The notes beneath the pieces were generated by a model that saw only the letters and a program-made list of their open reading frames with translations, did not search any database and was not told where the DNA came from. Both the position numbers and the translations under genes were made by a program. From Craterostigma plantagineum (taxonomy: Eukaryota > Streptophyta > Magnoliopsida > Lamiales > Linderniaceae), in the NCBI GenBank assembly GCA_027422505.1, contig JAPQWV010000656.1, forward strand, positions 124,001-188,000: 64,000 bases of DNA, given 5' to 3'. Below, piece by piece: positions 58,212-64,000 of this stretch. Positions within the stretch are counted from its first letter, which is position 1. Each line of letters begins with the position of its first letter.

Positions 58212-58389
58212 CTTCTTTGTGAAGCTTTCTCCTTTCTATAGGAGTGTCTTGTCCTCTCTTTGAGGTTTCTTTCCATTATTAGATTATGACACGACCATTT
58301 CTTCTTTGTGAAGCTTTCTCCTTTCTATAGGAGTGTTTTGTCCTCTCTTTGAGGTTTCTTTCCATTATTAGAGTGTGACACGACCAAAA
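58212..58389. repeat. Tandem duplication, 89-bp unit, two copies
   Basis: The unit starting CTTCTTTGTGAAGCTTTCTC occurs at 58212-58300 and 58301-58389 with very few changes (TGTCTTG/TGTTTTG, AGATTAT/AGAGTGT). Confidence 0.85.
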
Positions 58390-60080
58390 ATGATGTATGT
58401 AACATGTTTTTATGACGGTTAACTAAATGATGCAGCAAGGAATAACAAATTTCTATTATCGAAATTCATGTGTTGCAAAATGCGCCTAGTATCGCATATG
58501 ATTAAATTTAATCCAAATTACATAAATATTGTACAATGTAAAAAAATATGATAATCATATGACCATATATATATTTATGTTAATAAATCAATTTAGGTGT
58601 TACATGATCAATGCATTAAATATTAAATATTCATGTTGATCAAGACACCGCACGAATTATGTACTTTCACCAAGATTTGAGCCAACGGTTTCATGTTTTC
58701 CTAGGCAATTTTGCTTTATTGGTTTCATAGCTGTATGATGCTTGTCTGAGACATAACCGATTCCCACATAGAGTGGACCTTAATCTCATCATGCCCTTTC
58801 TTAATCTGTACAAAAGTCATAGATAGGTAGATACCCATATAAAAATACAATATATATAAGTTCTTATAAGGTAGATGATCATCATATTCCACATAAATTA
58901 AAGAACATGATGTGCTGCCATTTGAATATTGATCATGACGATCGATGCCATCGAATCTCTGAGGAAACTGATCGTAGCATGTTTTCTTGTGAGATCAAGG
59001 ATCCATCAGGAAACACATGGATTCCCTAAGATCCATGATGTTATTTATGTAAGGTAGATGTTATTTTTGGGTCTTTGCAGTTAATCCACTTCTTTGAACA
59101 TTAATATATTGTACTCTCTTTGCATGAATCATTATCTCGATGACAACTTTTTAATTTCGAATTCGATATTATTTCATAGGGACAAAAGAAAGAGATAAGT
59201 GACAATACTACCTTCAGTGTGTGATGCTCCTTAACAATTGTGGAAGAATGAAAGATGGTAACATAATGTGTTAAGATGCATGGAATATATGCCTATTTTG
59301 GCAACCAAACGTAAAAAGTACATGCGACCAACGAGCAGTAATAAATTGAGATCGCATAAGTGTGTGAATGACTGCTATTACTAATAGTTTTGTAAGACTT
59401 GTTCAATTGAGCGACTGTTGTATTATATATTTTATGACTACTAATAAGTATGCGTGATGCTGCGAGGACGGGCAATATTTTCTAACAATAAATTTTGCCT
59501 TATATTACCTTACATCAATTATGTAAGACAGATGAACCGAACGAATGTTGGATTATATATTGCTTTACCTTGACTCTTGACCAATAAACGACACTTCTTT
59601 CAAAACAAAAAAAGAGCCCGTTTCGAACCTCCCTGACTACCAAATTCTTTGAGTTGAGCCTGTCACACATGGACTTGTCCTAGTGTGGTTTCGTGGTCGG
59701 CATGATTTGCAGGCTATCACGCCGGCCTCAGGGGTGTTTACCTGGCCCGCTGGGTTCCCCGGGTTATCAAAAAAAAGTGCCCGTCACTGCCAAAAAAGCC
59801 TGAATCTGAGTGTAGTATCTTGCCTCGTCCAGTCGTGCACAATTGTTAACAGTCTTACCATCGCATCGAAAACTGAGGTTGGAAAAATACTCATCTTCAA
59901 TCTCGTGAAGTCTTTTTTTGAAGATGACTTTTTCTGTTGACCTGCCAGAACATCAAATAAAATCTCTAAATATCTTTATTGAAGAAAGTCTTCAAAGATG
60001 TTGAGCAAATACAAATTTCAAAAGGAACAGACTCAAACGCTTAGATCTACTATTGCAATCACAAATACCATTCTTCGCTC
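58390..60080. other. Spacer; nothing firmly recognised
   Basis: May include the interior of the Helitron whose 3' end is at 57799. A GC-richer stretch at about 59680-59765 (GCCGGCCTCAGG, CTGGCCCGCTGGG) looks transposon-derived but I cannot assign it. No gene or RNA identified. Confidence 0.35.
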
Positions 60081-60086
60081 CAGCTT

Positions 60087-60389
60087 CTAAGGATGATCCA
60101 ATGGATCCAAACCTTTTTTACATTTCATCCATCCATCAATCACGCACAACATGCATATAAAAATCTCTATGAGGAAAAAATAATCTCGCATCAAAGAGGA
60201 AGACAAAGGGCTGTCTATCATATCGAGCAAATCTGAAAATGCTTTGGGTAGCTGTTCACAATCTTCAGCCACAAATGGAACTTTTGATGGAACACACAGA
60301 GTAGACATCTGCTTCTCGATTTCTCCTCTGAGCTGCGATAGTGGAGAGAAGTTGAAGAGCGATGCTGATGTGACACGTTTTGTGAACGA
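60087..60389 (-). pseudogene. Exon-like fragment interrupted by the copia LTR
   Basis: The minus strand is open from the LTR edge at 60389 through TSASLFNFSPLSQLRGEIEK, MSTLCVPSKVPFVAEDCEQL, PKAFSDLLDMIDSPLSSSLM, and then becomes hydrophobic and less coding-like after about 60185. The composition looks like real protein. I do not recognise the family. The LTR retrotransposon starts exactly where the frame is cut, so it probably disrupted this exon. It could also be a pseudogene fragment. Confidence 0.35.
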
Positions 60390-60732
60390 TGTTGGTATTT
60401 TTTTTTATATATATATTATGAAAATATATTAAGAGAAGATAATAGAAAAAATATTAGAAATATAAGAGAGAGGATTTTTAATTTTTATTGCTCATATTAC
60501 AAATGTATTACATATGATGACCTATTTATAGATTTCATTCTATAATCTAGAATTCAACATTCAACATTCAACATTCAATAATCAATATTCAATATTCAAT
60601 ATTCAATATTGGATATCTAAATTATAATCAAAATATTAAGTCTATTCAAAGTTCAAATTAACTATTTTTGACAATAATATTCAAACTTGGAAATTTCAAA
60701 TTATTATTATTTTTATTTTCTTATTTTCAACA
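60390..60732 (-). repeat. 3' LTR of copia element 2
   Basis: 343 bp, AT-rich, bounded by TGTTG and CAACA. Contains short tandem repeats ATTCAACATTCAACATTC and AATATTCAATATTC at about 60550-60610. Confidence 0.8.
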
Positions 60733-60739
60733 CCCCCTC

Positions 60740-63700
60740 TTAATTTATAATTTTCAAGATCTTTTTAAACTTCTCAAGTTTTTCGATCGATACCGCCTTT
60801 GTGAGAAAGTCTGCGACTTGATCATTTGTGTTGATGAATTCCATGTGAACTTCTTCGTTGGTCACAAGATCACGGATGTAATGATGTCGGAGTTCGATAT
60901 GCTTCGACCTTGCATGAAAAACCGGATTTTTAGTCATAGCAATAGTTGACATATTATCACAGAAGAGTGTAGTCGGCTTCTTCTGTTTTTGTTGTAGATC
61001 TTCGAGAATTCTTCTTATCCAGACTGCTTCACACGCTGCATCTGTGGTTGCAATATATTCGGCTTCACTTGATGATAATGCAACCGTTTTCTGCTTTTTA
61101 GAAACCCAAGCAACCACTTTTGTTCCGAGACAGAACACATATCCGGAAGTGCTCTTACGGTCGTCTAGTGAACCGGCCCAATCGCTATCAGTGTAACCGA
61201 TTAGCATATTGTCTTCTTCTTTTTCATAGAGAATCCTGTGCTTTTTAGTACCTTTGACGTATCTCAATATTCTTTTTGCTGAGGTAAGGTGAAGTTTGCT
61301 CGGTTCACTCATGTATCGAGAAACATAACTTACCGAGTGAACAATATCTGGTCTCGTGTTGGTGAGATAGATCAATGATCCTACAAGACTTCGATACATT
61401 CCTGCATCGATTTTTTCCGCACCATCATGTTGCTGCAACTTCTCGTTCGAGGCCATAGGAGTGTTCACCGGTTTGCTATTCTGCATATTAAATTTCTTCA
61501 ACAAATTGTCAGCATATTTTTCTTGAGAAATAAATAACTTTCCTTTCGATTGTTTTACTTGAATTCCCAGAAAATATTTTAGAAGTCCCAAATCTGTCAT
61601 CTCGAATTCTTGCATCATATGCTTCTTAAATTCTTCAGTCAACGCCGGGGTAGTGCCAAGATAAATAATATCATCAACGTAAAGGCACATGATCAAAAAA
61701 TCTGTTATACCAGAAGTTTTAATATAGAGAGATGGCTCACTGGGGCTTCGTCGAAATCCTTCTCGAAATAAATACCGGTCGATTTTGTTGTTCCATGCTC
61801 TAGGTGCTTGCTTTAAGCCATAAAGAGCTTTTCTTAACCGATATACCTTTCTTGGATTTTCGCTGATCTGAAATCCTTGTGGCTGTTGAACATAAACTTC
61901 TTCTTCGAGATCGCCGTTAAGAAACGCTGATTTTACGTCCAACTGGTACACGCTAAGCTCCAACTGGGCTGCAAGTGCAAGGACTATTCGAATGGTCTCC
62001 ATGCGAGCAACTGGAGCGAATGTCTCGTTGAAGTCGATTCCGGGCTGCTGAGAATAGCCTTTTGCAACCAATCTCGCCTTATGTTTTTTAATGGAGCCAT
62101 CTTCGTCGAGCTTTGTTTTGAACACCCATTTTAGACCAATGACGTCTTTTCCCTGTGGCAAGTCAATGAGCTCCCATGTGCCATTTTTCTCGATGGCGTT
62201 TATTTCTTCTTGCATCGCGTTTCTCCACACTTTTTCCTTAGACGCTTCTTCAAAATTCTGAGGCTCACAACTAAAGAAAGCAAAATCACAATTCTGATAG
62301 ATGTCTTGTATTGATCGTACCTTTAGTATAGGTGATTCCGGATCAGAATTGTCTTCAGATATATCGGTAGATCTTGGAGAACTTTCTGGCGTAGATGGTG
62401 TAGCTTGATTCTGTGGTGGTTGTTCTTGTAGTTGTGGTACTGGCTGTGATAACTCTGACGGTGGAAATGGTTCTTGAGAAGAGTTTTCATCCCATTTCCA
62501 AGCTGCATGCTCATCAAAGATAACGTCTCTTGACACCACAAGTTTGTTAGTCTTTGGATTAAAAAGTCTATATCCCTTAGACTCATCGCTGTAGCCAACA
62601 AAGATGAGTTTCTCGCCTTTTGTATCATACTTATCCCGGTTTGGGATTGATATGTGCGAGTACGCGATACATCCAAAAATTTTCAAGTGACTTACAACTG
62701 GTTTTCTGTTGTGCCAGGCTTCGAATGGAGTTTTGTTGAGAACTGCCTTTGTGGGTGAGCGGTTGAGGATATAAGCTGCCGTGTGAACAGCTTCTGCCCA
62801 AAATTTCTTCTCTAGTTCTTTTCCTTTGAGCATACTCCTCGCCATCTCAACAATTGTTCGGTTTTTTCTCTCGGCAACTCCATTTTGTTGTGGCGTTCTA
62901 CTAACCGTTAATTGCCGTTCGATGCCATTCTTCTTACAATACTCCAAGAATGGAGTATAAAGGAATTCTCCACCACGATCAGTTCTTAAGGATTTTATAT
63001 GTCGCGCACTTTGTTTTTCCACGAGGGCTTGAAAATGTAGAAAAGCTGCAAAAGCTTCCGACTTCTCGTGCAAAAAATATAGCCATATCATTCTTGTAAA
63101 ATCATCGACAAAAAGAATGAAATATCGCTTGTTACCGAGCGAGGGTGTTCTCGTAGGACCACATATGTCCGCATGCACCAACTCGAGAGGGGTTTTTGCT
63201 CTCCAAGACGTCTTTGGGAACGGAAGACGATGCATCTTCCCATATATACATCCTTCACAAATTTGATCCTTTTGCTCGATGGATGGAATACCCACGACCA
63301 TGTTCTTCATTTTAAGAAGCTGCAATCCTTTGTTATGAAGATGACCGTACCTCAAATGCCACAGCTGAAATGGATCAATATTTTCTTCTGCGAAGGCCAC
63401 TTTTCCTCCCGAAGGCATGACAAAGGAGAAAACTTTATTTGAAGACATAGTAACAGATGCTATCACTGTATTATTTTTCTTGTCGAAGATTTTGCACTCG
63501 TCTTCATCAAAGGAGACCGAATATCCTTTCGTCATCAGCTGCCCGACACTTAATAAATTTTGCTTGAGGTTGGGTACGTACAGAACGTCGCTGATGAATT
63601 TCTTATTACCTCCTTTGCTTTGCACCGCAATGACTCCTTTGCCTTTTGCGTCTTGGATCTTTCCGTCGCCAAGTTTGACGTAAGAAGTGTAGTTAGTATC

Positions 63701-64000
63701 CATCTCCACGAAGAACTTCTTGTTACCGGTCATATGATTGCTACAGCCGCTATCAACGTACCACAACCCTTCACTTTCTGTGTTTGCGTTCATGCAAGAG
63801 AATACTTGCTCTTCTCCATCCTGCATAAAGTTGACGATTGCTCCGTCGTTCTTCTTCTTTGGACAGTTGGTGTATGAGTGGTCCGCATTATTGCAGCTTT
63901 TGCATCGAAAGAAACAATCTTTCATCTCATGATTGTTCTTTTTGCAAATACGGCATGTATCGAAATCTCCTTTTTGCTGAAATTTGTTTTTGCCTTTCCA
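60740..64000 (-). CDS. Copia gag-pol polyprotein, open to window edge
   Basis: At least 1086 codons without a stop. From the window edge: gag end with two CCHC zinc knuckles (CRICKKNNHEMKDC, CKSCNNADHSYTNC). Counting from Met at 63925: protease WYVDSGCSNHM (Asp 58), then GAG-pre-integrase (LWHLRYGHLHNKGL), integrase with D...D...E blocks ([31 protein letters not shown]), reverse transcriptase (GTWELIDLP, KARLVAKGYSQQPGIDF, QLDVKSAFLNGDLEEEVYV, active site YVDD), and RNase H (GYTDSDWAGS, SSSEAEYIA, FCDNMSTIAM). All key residues I looked for are present. The frame and its motifs suggest a recently active element, in contrast to the broken copia element at 21.6-26.6 kb. The N-terminal gag part lies outside the window. 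Confidence 0.93.
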   Translation of the reverse strand, partial: WKGKNKFQQKGDFDTCRICKKNNHEMKDCFFRCKSCNNADHSYTNCPKKKNDGAIVNFMQDGEEQVFSCMNANTESEGLWYVDSGCSNHMTGNKKFFVEMDTNYTSYVKLGDGKIQDAKGKGVIAVQSKGGNKKFISDVLYVPNLKQNLLSVGQLMTKGYSVSFDEDECKIFDKKNNTVIASVTMSSNKVFSFVMPSGGKVAFAEENIDPFQLWHLRYGHLHNKGLQLLKMKNMVVGIPSIEQKDQICEGCIYGKMHRLPFPKTSWRAKTPLELVHADICGPTRTPSLGNKRYFILFVDDFTRMIWLYFLHEKSEAFAAFLHFQALVEKQSARHIKSLRTDRGGEFLYTPFLEYCKKNGIERQLTVSRTPQQNGVAERKNRTIVEMARSMLKGKELEKKFWAEAVHTAAYILNRSPTKAVLNKTPFEAWHNRKPVVSHLKIFGCIAYSHISIPNRDKYDTKGEKLIFVGYSDESKGYRLFNPKTNKLVVSRDVIFDEHAAWKWDENSSQEPFPPSELSQPVPQLQEQPPQNQATPSTPESSPRSTDISEDNSDPESPILKVRSIQDIYQNCDFAFFSCEPQNFEEASKEKVWRNAMQEEINAIEKNGTWELIDLPQGKDVIGLKWVFKTKLDEDGSIKKHKARLVAKGYSQQPGIDFNETFAPVARMETIRIVLALAAQLELSVYQLDVKSAFLNGDLEEEVYVQQPQGFQISENPRKVYRLRKALYGLKQAPRAWNNKIDRYLFREGFRRSPSEPSLYIKTSGITDFLIMCLYVDDIIYLGTTPALTEEFKKHMMQEFEMTDLGLLKYFLGIQVKQSKGKLFISQEKYADNLLKKFNMQNSKPVNTPMASNEKLQQHDGAEKIDAGMYRSLVGSLIYLTNTRPDIVHSVSYVSRYMSEPSKLHLTSAKRILRYVKGTKKHRILYEKEEDNMLIGYTDSDWAGSLDDRKSTSGYVFCLGTKVVAWVSKKQKTVALSSSEAEYIATTDAACEAVWIRRILEDLQQKQKKPTTLFCDNMSTIAMTKNPVFHARSKHIELRHHYIRDLVTNEEVHMEFINTNDQVADFLTKAVSIEKLEKFKKILKIIN

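Larger units (their letters stand above)
60390..64000 (-). mobile_element. Ty1/copia retrotransposon 2, intact frame, 5' end outside window
   Basis: The 3' LTR (60390-60732, TGTTG...CAACA) adjoins a polypurine tract (minus strand AAGAGGGGG, 60733-60741) that overlaps the gag-pol stop codon. The coding frame runs open to the window edge. The 5' LTR, the primer-binding site and the target duplication (left side would be AACGA) cannot be checked here. Confidence 0.9.

Noticed and set aside
58640..59050. Possible miRNA hairpin or small exons
   Set aside because: No extended inverted pairing, no match to a known plant miRNA, and no open frame of note.
60390..60732. LTR boundaries as a TSD-supported pair
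   Set aside because: The TG...CA ends and PPT are visible, but the partner LTR and target duplication lie outside the window, so only the 3' LTR is claimed.

Overview
This is nuclear DNA from a flowering plant, most likely a eudicot. The evidence is intron-rich plant genes (a NOC2-family protein, POWERDRESS, an early nodulin-like phytocyanin), a MIR160 hairpin, AT-rich spacers and plant-type transposons (Ty1/copia, CACTA, hAT, Harbinger-like, Mutator-like, Helitron). I cannot name the species; an asterid is a weak guess.

Layout. 1-2.6 kb is repeats: the end of a Mutator-like element, a hAT-type element carrying a GATL gene fragment, and a second hAT-type MITE. 2.9-15.6 kb is the gene-rich core: a 13-exon NOC2-family ribosome-biogenesis gene and a 4-exon POWERDRESS (SANT-domain) gene, both on + and both reconstructable with consistent splice phases. 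16-20.5 kb holds a GTAC-rich MITE, two tandem duplications, and a CACTA element nested in a Harbinger-like element. MIR160 is at about 21.25 kb. 21.6-26.6 kb is a complete but broken copia element (- strand) with near-identical LTRs. 27.5-29.0 kb has two copies of a palindromic MITE, one interrupted by a hAT MITE. 29.3-31.6 kb has an early nodulin-like gene (+) and a small proline-rich secreted protein gene (-). 33-44.7 kb is a giant imperfect palindrome made of two Helitrons in opposite orientation. 44.7-48 kb is a 730-bp-period tandem array followed by a GRF-like zinc-finger exon. 49.4-51.7 kb is a truncated CACTA element with a broken TNP2 gene. 52.1-52.6 kb has a possible unrecognised gene. 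53.5-57.8 kb is a large Mutator-like TIR element built of tandem repeats. A Helitron 3' end lies at 57.8 kb. From 60.4 kb to the window edge there is a second copia element with an intact gag-pol frame.

The host genes do not form a pathway: ribosome assembly (NOC2), chromatin repression with a histone deacetylase (PWR), auxin-response control (miR160 silences ARF10/16/17), and two secreted or cell-surface proteins. The most unusual feature is that four loci from at least three element families are built from GTAC(C)/TACCA motifs spaced about 21-23 bp apart, close to two helical turns. In one element this spacing also gives open frames with Trp-Tyr heptads.
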